Source: Conus ventricosus (lineage: Eukaryota > Mollusca > Gastropoda > Neogastropoda > Conidae). From it: a stretch of 64,000 bases of DNA. Made by a program: the position numbers and the translations under genes. The notes beneath the pieces were generated by a model. That model ran no database searches. It worked only from the letters and a program-made list of their open reading frames with translations, and had not been told where the DNA came from. The stretch lies in NCBI GenBank assembly GCA_018398815.1, contig CM031616.1:74092840-74156839 (forward strand). Direction: 5' to 3'. Below are positions 1 to 64,000 of this stretch, one piece after another (within the stretch, counting starts at the first letter, position 1; each line of letters starts with the position of its first letter).

Positions 1-180
1 TACAATGACACTGGAAAACTCTGATTATAGAAATGCTGTCCATGATCACTGCTTTTTTTCTTTAAAAAAAAAAAAAAAAGCTAAAATAATGCAAACACAT
101 ACACACTCTCTCACCGCCTTTTTTGTGCATATTTTACACGCATGCACCCTTCCATCCTTACACAAGCACACTTAGGCGCG

Positions 181-241
<61 letters not shown>

Positions 242-815
242 AGAGTAACAATGCCTTTTTGTTCATAACAAATTTTAGCCCAAGCCATCACCACAGCCTA
301 AAGTCCAGTGCATGTAAGGCATAGATATTGATTCATGTTCATTCACCTGTTAGTCCTCTTGCTCACTCACTGAAGTTCTGTCGATGATAAGGCACGAACA
401 ATACACAAGATCAGTTTTAAAACATCACCCCCTCCCCACAAAGTCACCATCTGTCAGAATTTTAAAGTGGATGTAGGTTCTGACAGAGGCTTTGGTTTGG
501 GGTCACAACTTGGATATATGGGTTACCACAGTATTCTAGAGATTTAGTTTTCATATGGTAGGCAACTGTTCAACAAAGACATCATCTCCTTCATGGAAAC
601 AAACGAAATCATGAATAAATATAACAGAACTGATAAACTGGCAAAATGATGGTTGCTCTAAGTAATGGTTCTGAAATTTTAAAAAATGCATGTGTGGTGC
701 ATTTCCTTTGTTAATATCATCCCTACACTCGCCATACATTCATCTGAACATGAAAGAAACTGAAGCAACTGTTTATTGGCTGAACATTCTGGATTACAAT
801 TTGTATAACATTAAC
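1..815. other. No gene seen
   Basis: Apart from the A run (66-79) and the CA microsatellite, the sequence is AT-rich with no coding signal on either strand. Confidence 0.6.
180..240. repeat. (CG)n/(CA)n microsatellite
   Basis: gcgcgcgcgc then about 22 CA pairs. Confidence 0.95.
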
Positions 816-821
816 AATAAA

Positions 822-1881
822 CAGACCTGTTTACCCCAATTTCGTGTACCTGTAATGTCTCATAAAAAAACCTGTAATTTCAGAAAAAAAACTGTAATTT
901 TCATAATCGCAATATTTAGCGACTTTTTGCACTTACACATGTATATCAAATGTAAAGCATTTATACCATAATAACAAGACTTTGGTTAATTATACAATTA
1001 TAGTATTTAATTTTTAATAACACTTTACTTACCAGTTACCTTCAAATTGTTCAGCTACCAGGCACTCTCAAGTCTGTTTCATGCTTGAACTTGTAAACAC
1101 CACAACTGGGAGTGGGAGTATCCTTGTATTTCATACACACAAATCACTTTATGATGAAGAAGCCACTCTTGAATACTGTTTATAAGTATACTAATGTTGC
1201 AAGTCACTATATGTTGTTCAGCTAGCAGGCACTCTGAAGTCAAGTTCATGCTTCTTGAACTTGGAAACACCACAATGATAACATCAGACACAGACAATGG
1301 CCCGTTCATTTTCACCAAGGTTTCCGCTACCATTGCTTCTGCCCTTATGACAGACAAATCATCGAACTCCTTTTTGGTATTCTTCTTTTCAGTCGTGAAA
1401 AACGATGTCAGTTTCTGTGAAGACTCGGCATCTTTCTTCGTTTCAACGTACTTCAGGTGTTTTTTAGTTTTGCAGTGTAACTCTATGTCATACTGGCCTG
1501 AATGCGCGATAGAAAAATCCGATGAACAGTAACCACAGAAGGCATACTCTTCGCCAAGTGACGATCTCTGTATTCCAGGCGTCTTCAGGTATGATTCACG
1601 GAACTGTTGCCGAACTTTTGCAACTTTTGAACATTTGGATGAACCAGCCGTGGGCGCGCGTGTTCGCTTCGTCGCCATCTTTGCAAAGGATAAGACGCAA
1701 GGCACGCTGGGAAACGCTTCAATGCTGTTTGCCTTTTGACCGGAATCGTAGCAAAAGAAACTTTGCGTTTAAGATTTTTTTTTTTTTTTTTCCCCGTAAT
1801 AATTTTTTTTGGCCGTAATTCCCGTAATTTCGATTTTTTCCCGTAAAAATTACGGCAAAATCGTAAGAGTAAACAGGTCTG
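822..1881 (-). mobile_element. Short hAT-like DNA transposon with BED-type zinc-finger exon
   Basis: The ends carry inverted repeats: CAGACCTGTTTAC at 822-834 and its complement ending at 1881. The flanks share the direct repeat aataaa (816-821 and 1882-1887). Inside, on the minus strand, an open frame from MATKRTRAP at 1678 to about 1240 holds a BED/hAT-type zinc finger (FCGYCSSDFSI...H...KH), as in the N-terminal part of hAT-related transposases. The catalytic region is absent, so the element is non-autonomous. A 65-base internal segment near 1049 is repeated at about 1215. Confidence 0.7.
1079..1705 (-). pseudogene. N-terminal fragment of hAT-like transposase (BED zinc finger)
   Basis: The visible order is a basic N-terminus (MATKRTRAP), a short helix (RQQFRESYL), the zinc finger with Cys-x2-Cys and His-x5-His spacing, a Lys/Glu-rich stretch and the segment FDDLSVIRAEAMVAETLV. 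The same order, with FDVIRAETMMVDLAAEL, is seen in the element at 35500-36432. After about 1240 the frame is only the transposon 3' end and is not protein-like. In the family this part of a transposase is followed by a DDE catalytic domain, which is missing here. Confidence 0.6.
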
Positions 1882-1887
1882 AATAAA

Positions 1888-2434
1888 TCAACACAAAAGT
1901 CCTAAAATTGTTGTATTTCTCAACATGGTTATCATCAATACCACTTGCAACATCAAATTTCTTAACAAAGGTGTATCATACATAACTTTTTTGTTGTTGT
2001 AAATCACTTTACACACTCTGGCTTTTTCATGTACGATGGCAAACATTGATAATCATTCCACATGCATTCACAGCCTGTCACTTCAACCAAGTGCTGTCCA
2101 TGGTGCGCATAAATACGATGAACAAATCGAGTAACACTGTTCAACAGTCTAGGCCAACAATGGGCACCAAGGATCCAGGTAAGGCTCAGGGGATCACTGA
2201 CTCCATCCACACAGTCTCTCTCTCTCTCCTGTCCCTCACTGGCTCCCCACCGTGCTAGTTTCACCGACAGCACTCCAAGGAATCCAAGGGTGGGCGTCAA
2301 ACTGGCGGCCCAAAGCGGGATGCTTGACCCCTGACCCATCTCTCTGACCACACTGACCTGGCTGCTCCATATGTTCAAGGAGCCAACACAGTGAACACTC
2401 ACCGCCAGCCAGGCCTTCAACCATTCCTGTGGTT
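1888..2434. other. No gene seen
   Basis: Unique sequence between the hAT-like element and the 62-bp array. Short open frames have no recognisable motif. Confidence 0.55.
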
Positions 2435-3015
2435 ACCAGCTGTGTGTGGAGGTGTGGTGCTGGTCTGGATGGTACGGTCTGGGGGTCTAACAATAACAAT
2501 AAACCAGTGTGTGTTGAGGTGTGGTGTGGTCTGGATGGTACTGTCTGGGGGTCTAACAATAAACACTAAACCATTGTGTGTGGTGGTGTTGGTTTGGATG
2601 GTACTGTCTGGGGGTCTAGCATTAAACCATTGTGTGTGGAGGTGTGGTGTTGGTTTGGATGGTACTGTCTGGGGTCTAGCAATAACATTAAACCATTGTG
2701 TGCGGAGGTGTGGTGTGGTCTGGATGGTACTGTCTGGGGGTCTAACAATAACATTAAACCATTGTGTGGAGGTGTGGTGTGGTCTGGATGGTACTGTCTG
2801 GGGTCTAACAATAACATTAAACCATTGTGTGGAGGTGTGGTGTGGTCTGGATGGTACTGTCTGGGGTCTAACAATAACATTAAACCATTGTGTGTGGAGG
2901 TGTGGTGTGGTCTGGATGGTACTGTCTGGGGTCTAACATTAAACCATTGTGTGGAGGTGTGGTGCTGGTTTGGATGGTACGGTCTGGGGTCTAACATTAA
3001 CATTAAACCATTGGG
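2435..3015. repeat. ~62-bp minisatellite
   Basis: About ten units of ggaggtgtggtgtggtctgg, atggtactgtctggggtcta and acaataacattaaaccattg. It lies about 3.3 kb beyond the stop codon of the zinc-finger gene. It is open in several frames because of the lack of stops in the unit. Confidence 0.9.
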
Positions 3016-3069
3016 TACAAGCTTTCTTTGGATGACTTCAACTTCCAGTGTTTGCTGCTATATGTTCTG

Positions 3070-3350
3070 TGCAAACTAGAGGTAAGTTAGGTGTTGTCAC
3101 CTGTATGAGCTGTCTTCTGAGGACCCCAGCCCTGATGTGGCCCTTTGCGGTCGGCTGGGCTATAAGCAACATTATCTTATCTTATCTTCTGAGGACCTTC
3201 CTAGGACCAGACAGCCAACTAGAGGTAAGTTAGGTGTTGTCACCTGTATGAGCTGTCTTCTGAGGATCTTCCTAGGACCAGACAGCCAACTAGAGGTAAG
3301 TTAGGTGTTGTCACCTGTATGAGCTGTCTTCTGAGGATCTTCCTATCACT
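3070..3350. repeat. ~71-bp tandem repeat with SINE-tail-like insert
   Basis: Three copies of agaggtaagttaggtgttgt and cacctgtatgagctgtcttc followed by tgaggatcttcctaggacca. The first copy is interrupted at about 3125-3185 by ccctttgcggtcggctgggc and tataagcaacattatctta. The latter resembles a segment near 58335-58365 (ccctttgtcgtgggatgggc, tttaagcaacat), a likely retroposon 3' end. Confidence 0.75.
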
Positions 3351-3916
3351 GAGGCCCTTCCTATCACCAGACCAGCTGTTGACCTGTAGTGTCAAAACCA
3401 ACCTTTTCTGTGGAAGATTCAAACAACAGGCACAGTGCCACCTGCAACTATCCACCTATTTAATGGACGCAGGCGATAAATGACAAGAGAAAAGGCATGG
3501 ATTTGATTGTTGAGCATAAAGCTTATCACTTCTGTACATTCCTAGTCAAATGTTTTTACCATCAAATACCGACATTTTCAGTTCAAATTTAGGGTAACTG
3601 CTTGTTGTCAAATTGAGCAATCAACTATGAAAGCTTACTTCTCTTTTGTTTACCAAACGGATGACTGACTATCAACACATACTGTAATTTTACTGTATTC
3701 TATACTGATAAAAAGGTTTCAAATTATCTGTATTGTATACACATTCATATTCCAGCTCCGTTTTTCAAGTGACATGGTAGACTTAAAACAAGGAAGCTAA
3801 ATATAATTTATCGCACATCGTTCAAATCTTTCTACTCTACATGTCAGGAATAGAGGAGAAAAAAATGACAGAAAAAAACAAAACTAACATACTTTATCAA
3901 AGTTGTTTTTTTAGAA

Positions 3917-4250
3917 CCAGCCGCCGTGACAAAGTGGTTAGCATCACGGACTCCCGGCTGGGAGGTCATGGGTTCGAATCCCATCAGTCATGTGGGTTTT
4001 TCTGCCCTGATTGGCTCCTACCCAGAGTTGAGTTTGCTGCGGACTCAGCTGGGAAGACTGGGACCACACAGTCGAGTTTCATCCACTTAATGGATGAGTT
4101 TCTGAGAGTGTTGTTCAAATTTCCTGACCAATACTGCAGGTGCCTGTATCTCTCGGGCCTGGTTAACGCTGGGATATGTTATGAAAGAAAGCGTAGAGCA
4201 CAGCCCTGTCATACAGTCTCAGACCAAAATGGAAATCTGTAGCATAATCT
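3917..4250 (+). mobile_element. tRNA-derived SINE
   Basis: A tRNA-like head shows a polymerase III A box region (tgacaaagtggttagca) and an exact B box (ggttcgaatcc at about 3972-3982). A non-tRNA body of about 250 bases follows, ending in a run of 'aatcttaatcatcctcatt'. No acceptor-stem pairing or intact cloverleaf is seen beyond the head, so it is not a functional tRNA. Confidence 0.7.
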
Positions 4251-4274
4251 TAATCATCCTCATTCTCATCAATT

Positions 4275-4690
4275 AGCATAAAAAAAAGTCTCAAATTCTG
4301 TGGCCCTTCATGCCCTGCCCTCATGGTGACCTCAATTTCGATGTCCTCTCCACATCTGTAGCCTTGGTTTGGTTCCGTCGGGGTCACTGGTATTGGCGAG
4401 TCCATGGGGGCTGTCGTTGGACAGACATGGTGGCGCCCTCTGGAGGGAGAGCTTACTCACGCTGGCTCCGTGACTAAGCAATTATTGTCGTCAGTAGGGG
4501 GCTTAGTAGGTGGTGTCCTGCGTATGTTAGATCAGAACAGGCGCCACTGAACACCACTGAAGTGACTCGGCAGCAGTGCAGTGTCTCCTCCAGTGGGTTG
4601 CCTCTTGACGACTGGACACTGACTGCTCCCTGTGGATTGCTGGTGCCGCGGCAGGGCTGACCAGGCTGTGGCTGTGGCTGTGAAAAACTA
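4275..4690 (-). repeat. Dispersed repeat, copy A
   Basis: Read on the minus strand this segment includes ttcagtggcgcctgttctga, gcaggacaccacctactaag, a gap region, gaggtcacc and finally gggcatgaagggccacagaa before a T-rich tail. The same blocks in the same order occur on the plus strand at 34390-34610. It ends near 4275 where the SINE-side AT-rich sequence starts. Probably a retroposon of unknown class. Confidence 0.65.
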
Positions 4691-6250
4691 ACAGATAAAC
4701 TGCACATTAATCATGAATCTATTAATAGTTAAATGGCTTTGTCAATATCATGGTCAAATGGAAACAATACATACGCTGGGTGAATCTAGTTCTTAAGTGA
4801 TGTGCTGGAATTCAAAATCTGAAGTCCTTACACATTTCTTCCTAACGGACAGCACAACAGTTTCCACCCCTTCATTTCTACACTTGATCAGGAGACTTCC
4901 ATGTTTTCGTCAAGTTGCCTTTGTGCAGTTGTCAGCTACACCTCTAGTTTGCAAAGTAAACTGAATTCTCCAATTTTAGGGTGACAGCAAGTTCAAAAGT
5001 GGGTTCATAACAATCATGAAACTACGAAATGTTAAACAACTGTGTACAGTGTGACAATAATTGTGACAATGAGTTTAGCTATATATGTGCACATAGTTCA
5101 GCATAGAAGCATAGTTCAGCACAGAATCGGTGTTAACTTTCCTTTCCTTTTTGATGAATGCATTTCAATGAAAAAGACTTTTCCTGATTTTGTACTATTG
5201 CACAGGTTATAGCCAACAGAAAGAAACTGTTTCAACTGAAAAGACTGACTTTGTTGTCATAAAGAAGGAAACTACTGGGAGTGAACAGTCTGTGCTTGCT
5301 GGGGGGTTTCAGTCACTCTACAAAATGTACTTGACTTTTTCCTTTGTTTTGTTGTTGAGTGTGTGTGGAAGGAGATCCGGATGGGGATGGATGGAGAGGT
5401 GTGTGGGAATGACACCGAGAGTGACAATGATGGAATGGTTCACACATTAGTTTACCTGTCGATTCACCACTCGGGTAACAGAGTAATGCGTAATACAAAG
5501 CAGGTTGACAGGAAATCACAGTTCAGAATTGATCACAACTCTCACAACGTTGGTGACTGATGGAAGGAGGTGGAGAACTGGAGTTGTTTCACACACCACA
5601 CTGCCTGCACTGGAAGGAAGACTCGTTTGTCCCCAGCTGAGGGTCCCACTACACCCCCTCACCACATGCACTAACACTGCCGTGCCCTCACTTGCTTCAT
5701 TCAGACAGGCTCTGTGTCACAGAACAGGCTATGGTGTCGCTCAGTGGTGTGTCAGTCATGGCTGCTACATAGGGCAATGGCAAGTCTTCGGTCTTCTTTA
5801 AGAGCACAGGGAAGCTGACTCGGTGTTTGGTGTTGATGGACGAGTGGGAAAACGAAGGGCAAGAACCCTGTGAGCAAGCCTCCCTGGAAGCTACAGACTG
5901 AAGGCAGCTCATCTCCCTGACATAACGTTACACATGCAAACACTTCATGTTGAAAACGTTTCTGGAACAGGGAAATGTATCAAACCAAATACCTCCATCC
6001 ATATCAAAACAATTGAATATGATTTTAAGAATCTGAAATAAATATCTGCACTTCAAAGAGAAAGAATGTTGCTTAGAGAGAGACACACAAACATACATGC
6101 ACAATGTCCTGGACGCACAAGCATGCTTCTTTCACAGGACTCTTTTTCTTAATACTGAATTTCAGGAAACTTGCTACAGGAAAGGCAGCGACACCTCCCT
6201 CAGCCTGGATAACCCTGGCAGCAGGATCCCTCCACTGCCCACCCTGACCA
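4691..6250. other. 3' flank or 3' UTR of the zinc-finger gene
   Basis: Downstream of the stop codon on the minus strand. No second gene is recognised, and no canonical polyadenylation hexamer was found on the minus strand here. A long 3' UTR is possible. Confidence 0.4.
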
Positions 6251-6278
6251 CCCCCCCCCCCCCCCCCCCCCCCCCCCC
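6251..6278. repeat. 28-base C homopolymer after the stop codon
   Basis: In the transcript sense this is G28 beginning 39 bases past TGA. It could form a G-quadruplex in the 3' UTR, and its length in the assembly is unreliable. Confidence 0.9.
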
Positions 6279-6316
6279 AGTGCTGTGGCCTCCTCCAGGC
6301 AGCCAGTGCCGGCCTC

Positions 6317-61199
<54,883 letters not shown>

Positions 61200-62794
61200 T
61201 AGAAATTAGAGAAGAAAAAAAAGCTCTGCTGATAAAACAGGCTGAATACTATTTTGTGCTACTAAACACTCCTTAGATAGTATGAACGTTTGAAAACTTT
61301 CCTTTCTTTTAATATCAGCACAGTATCACTAAAACCTCTTCTCCTTACATTTTGAAGGCTGTTATTGTGCTAATAATCCATGAATCTCCACATTCTCTTT
61401 GTCTCTTGTCAAATGTGTCCATTGATATCAAAGCATTTTCTGCTAATGAACAGCACATTATGTAAAGAAGTTTTTGTACCCAAAATAGTCAGTAATAGCA
61501 TGCTACCCCTTTTTTCCCATTATAGTCTAAAGGCATCTTTTCTCATCTTGCAATCACTTTATTATACAAGTCATGCACTTGTGTCAGAGTAATAGCCCCA
61601 TTCTTCTTCAGTGCTGTATGCAGAAAGACATGTTGAAGACTTACTTGCTTCAGGGTCCTTGTCGAGACAAAGAAAAGGAGCATCTCTCACAATGAGTGGA
61701 GTCTTGGGGAGACCAGCTTTTAGATTCACACACCGCATTCACATCCCACTGACAGCAACAAATCCAAGTTCAATATGTACAGTACAAAATATCTCCATCT
61801 GTTGAGATTTGACAGGTAATCTTCTTCCGGATGTGAATGCACGCACATAACATCTTATGACCACATTACATCCCATTGCCATTGTCTCAAAGAGTTGGTC
61901 CTGCCGGGCGATGATGATGCATGACACGTACACACATAACATGCATCATGTGCATTGATAATGGTCTGAGTGGAGATTGTTGAACACAAGCAGGTTACAA
62001 CAACAACAAAAAGAAGAAAACTGGAAGAACTTTATGGGAACTCTATGGAAATAGTCCAAGACCTGATCGTCAAAAAAAAAAAAAAGTCAATATCTAAAAC
62101 AAGCATATTTATGGCGACAGTACATGGGTTGCATTTCTTTTACATTTCACAAGTTTACTGAGAGAATTGTAACATCCTTCATCATCAACAGTTTTCAGTC
62201 CGATTACTTTCCTCAGGCAGTGAACGCATACTGTTCTGTTCTTCCAGCTAGGGGATACCATCTAATTCTAACCCAGCACTCAGCAGTCTCCATGCCAACC
62301 ACATATATCAGTGCACAGAATGCATGCTGTGTGTATGTCATCCATTACCTACTCTTCCAAAGGATGGTGATGGGATTTTACATGTGCACAATATCTTATG
62401 CATGTATTCACACATAGAACCTTGGTTTACAGTCTCATTCAAAGGACTTTTAGGAATGTGGTCCGAATCAATAACTCCAAGAGTAAAATCCCCTGTGCTG
62501 AAACAGCCCCTGGGGAGATTCACAACCTCAGGATCACTAAATTTGACAAGTCTGACACTTTACCAGTTGTGCTAATCCAACTGTTCTTTTACCCACACGC
62601 CCCTCCCCAAAAACATATCCAAAGGAAGACATAGGGGCAACAGCTTCCATCAGGTGTCTTGTACTACTTGATCAAACCATTGTGCAGTTTTTCGGATATT
62701 GACACACCGAGGTGTTCTTTCTCTCTCTATAAAATGTTATGATACACAACATGACAATATTGCAAACACTGCTGACTGTAAAAGAATCTAATTT

Positions 62795-62845
<51 letters not shown>

Positions 62846-63371
62846 TGTATATGCTGTTTCGTGGCCAAGTTCGAGTTCTTCAACTAGAGGCCGAGGAAGC
62901 TTAGTTCCTTTATAAATAACAGTTCGTCACACACACACACACACACACCCCTCTCCCCTTCCCCTCCGTTCCCCTACTCCTTTTTTTTTTCAGTTCCGCT
63001 CATGCACATCTGTACTCAGGAAAAACTTTCTTAGTTTCTGAGGAATATCTGACAAAGTTTTCTCAAGACATTATTTCGATTCGATGTTGTTACTTATGTT
63101 AGTTGTTTCACTTTCACAGTTAGTTTAATGCTGAACAATTAAGTAGTGGGGGAAAACAAGTGCAGGTTAGATTTCAGGGTAGGTTTTTTTTTTCCCCTTC
63201 CCCAACGACATTCTGAATAAACCTGCGATCAAAACACAATCAACACCATGGTACGCTATTTCTGTACATTTTCATACAAAAAATCATCTCCAGCTGCATA
63301 ACCAGTATTGTAAGCCAGAGAGATAAAACCAAAATACATGAAAACTGTGCGATCGCACACTTCACACTCAC
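61200..63371. other. 5' UTR intron or upstream sequence
   Basis: Between the acceptor of exon 1 and the proposed non-coding exon. AT-rich, with a GA and a short CA microsatellite. No coding signal. Confidence 0.5.
62795..62842. repeat. (GA)n microsatellite
   Basis: About 23 GA pairs, in the intron or upstream region of the gene. Confidence 0.95.
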
Positions 63372-63430
63372 ATGCTGTCCAGTGTTTTCGTCACAACTCG
63401 ATTTCTAGTTTCCGTTCCAAGATGGCTTCC
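63372..63430 (-). promoter_or_regulatory. Possible 5' UTR exon and promoter region
   Basis: On the minus strand a strong donor CAT/gtgagtgtg lies after 63372. About 45-50 bases upstream is GCCATCTTGG, the core of the YY1 site often found just downstream of metazoan start sites. A CCAAT motif (GTCCAATCAAAC) lies at about 63655-63667, some 230 bases further upstream. Spliced to the acceptor at 61200 this would give a short non-coding first exon. The upstream boundary is a guess. Confidence 0.35.
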
Positions 63431-63947
63431 GACAGATTGATCGTGCACTGAATTGGCCAAAAACACTAGAAACCGCCCAATAAGTCAAATTTTCGCACCG
63501 ATGTATGATCCAGTTAACCTTAATACAAAGGCAGCTCAAAGTTTTCACCATCGTTTCTGTTCAAACCGTTCCAATTCAAATAAAGTTTTCTGTCTGTTTT
63601 CAGTCGGGAAAACAGACTTGAGTCAATGGCATGACCTTGTCCTTGACGCTTCTGTTTGATTGGACAATGCTACACTCACATCTCATTAGCAAAACAGACT
63701 TTACACACGTGCCGCGGGGGTTGCAGCTGGGCTCAAAGCCGTGAAGATGATACACGCTTAACAGAAATAGTGTCTCTTCTTTCATTCAAATTAACTCAGT
63801 GCGTCCACACACAGAAATTGTCTCTATTGAACAAAATTTCAAACTTCACTGTTAACTAAATAAACAGCAATCGTCACATGCTGTAACAGTCTGACAGTGC
63901 ACAAGCGGTACAGATACTACCCTGGAGCACATTCCAACACGCCCCGA

Positions 63948-63948
63948 C

Positions 63949-63994
<46 letters not shown>
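63948..63994. repeat. C run, (CT)n and (AT)n at window end
   Basis: A run of about 10 C, then about 12 CT pairs, then about 7 AT pairs, reaching the window edge. Confidence 0.9.
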
Positions 63995-63995
<1 letters not shown>

Positions 63996-64000
63996 GTTGG

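Noticed and set aside
3917..3990. Functional tRNA gene
   Set aside because: Only A-box-like and B-box sequences are present; no acceptor stem closes and a SINE body follows.

Overview
The window is eukaryotic, intron-rich and dominated by tandem repeats. (CA)n/(TG)n runs, a tRNA-derived SINE, an I-type LINE, hAT and piggyBac-like DNA transposon remnants and very long minisatellites suggest an invertebrate, most likely a mollusc. That is inference; no marker gene fixes the species.

One protein-coding gene explains nearly all real coding sequence. It lies on the minus strand, with its start codon at 61148 and its stop at 6317-6319. I reconstruct 15 coding exons by matching splice sites, reading frame and intron phase: 60205-61199, 59458-59591, 58071-58263, 57505-57768, 50839-51131, 48658-48768, 43108-43251, 41330-41548, 38083-39614, 33888-34139, 31574-31795, 30914-31069, 10841-10998, 7939-8156 and 6317-7407. 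The product, about 1,975 residues, is a BTB/C2H2 zinc-finger protein. It has a long low-complexity N-terminus with 14-residue Tyr-His repeats, a central BTB domain split by an intron, a long Ser/Thr/Pro linker with basic patches, six C2H2 fingers and a Ser/Thr/Gln/Pro-rich C-terminus. A transcription regulator is likely. I do not recognise the ortholog. Four apparent single-base frameshifts sit inside otherwise clean exons and look like assembly indels.

The introns are filled with arrays: a 55-bp array next to exon 14, a 71-bp array of about 124 copies (12.3-21.1 kb), a TG/G-rich block (22.1-23.5 kb), a 61-bp array next to exon 8, a 74-bp array (43.9-47.8 kb), a roughly 34-bp array filling intron 6-5 and a roughly 60-bp array (52.9-57.2 kb). 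The most notable observation is that three exons (6, 8 and 14) have their 3' splice sites at the edge of an array whose units copy the acceptor. For exon 8 each unit also copies the first ~50 coding bases, and the array stays open in frame.

Mobile elements: three short hAT-like elements with matching terminal repeats and 6-bp flanking duplications (822-1881, 33251-33735, 35500-36432), a broken hAT-like element (about 23525-25086), a decayed LINE (about 25750-29760, minus), a possible piggyBac 5' fragment (21353-22111), a possible LTR-element fragment (53082-54360), a SINE (3917-4250) and a dispersed repeat seen at 4275-4690 and 34390-34610 whose 3' end has grown into a minisatellite.
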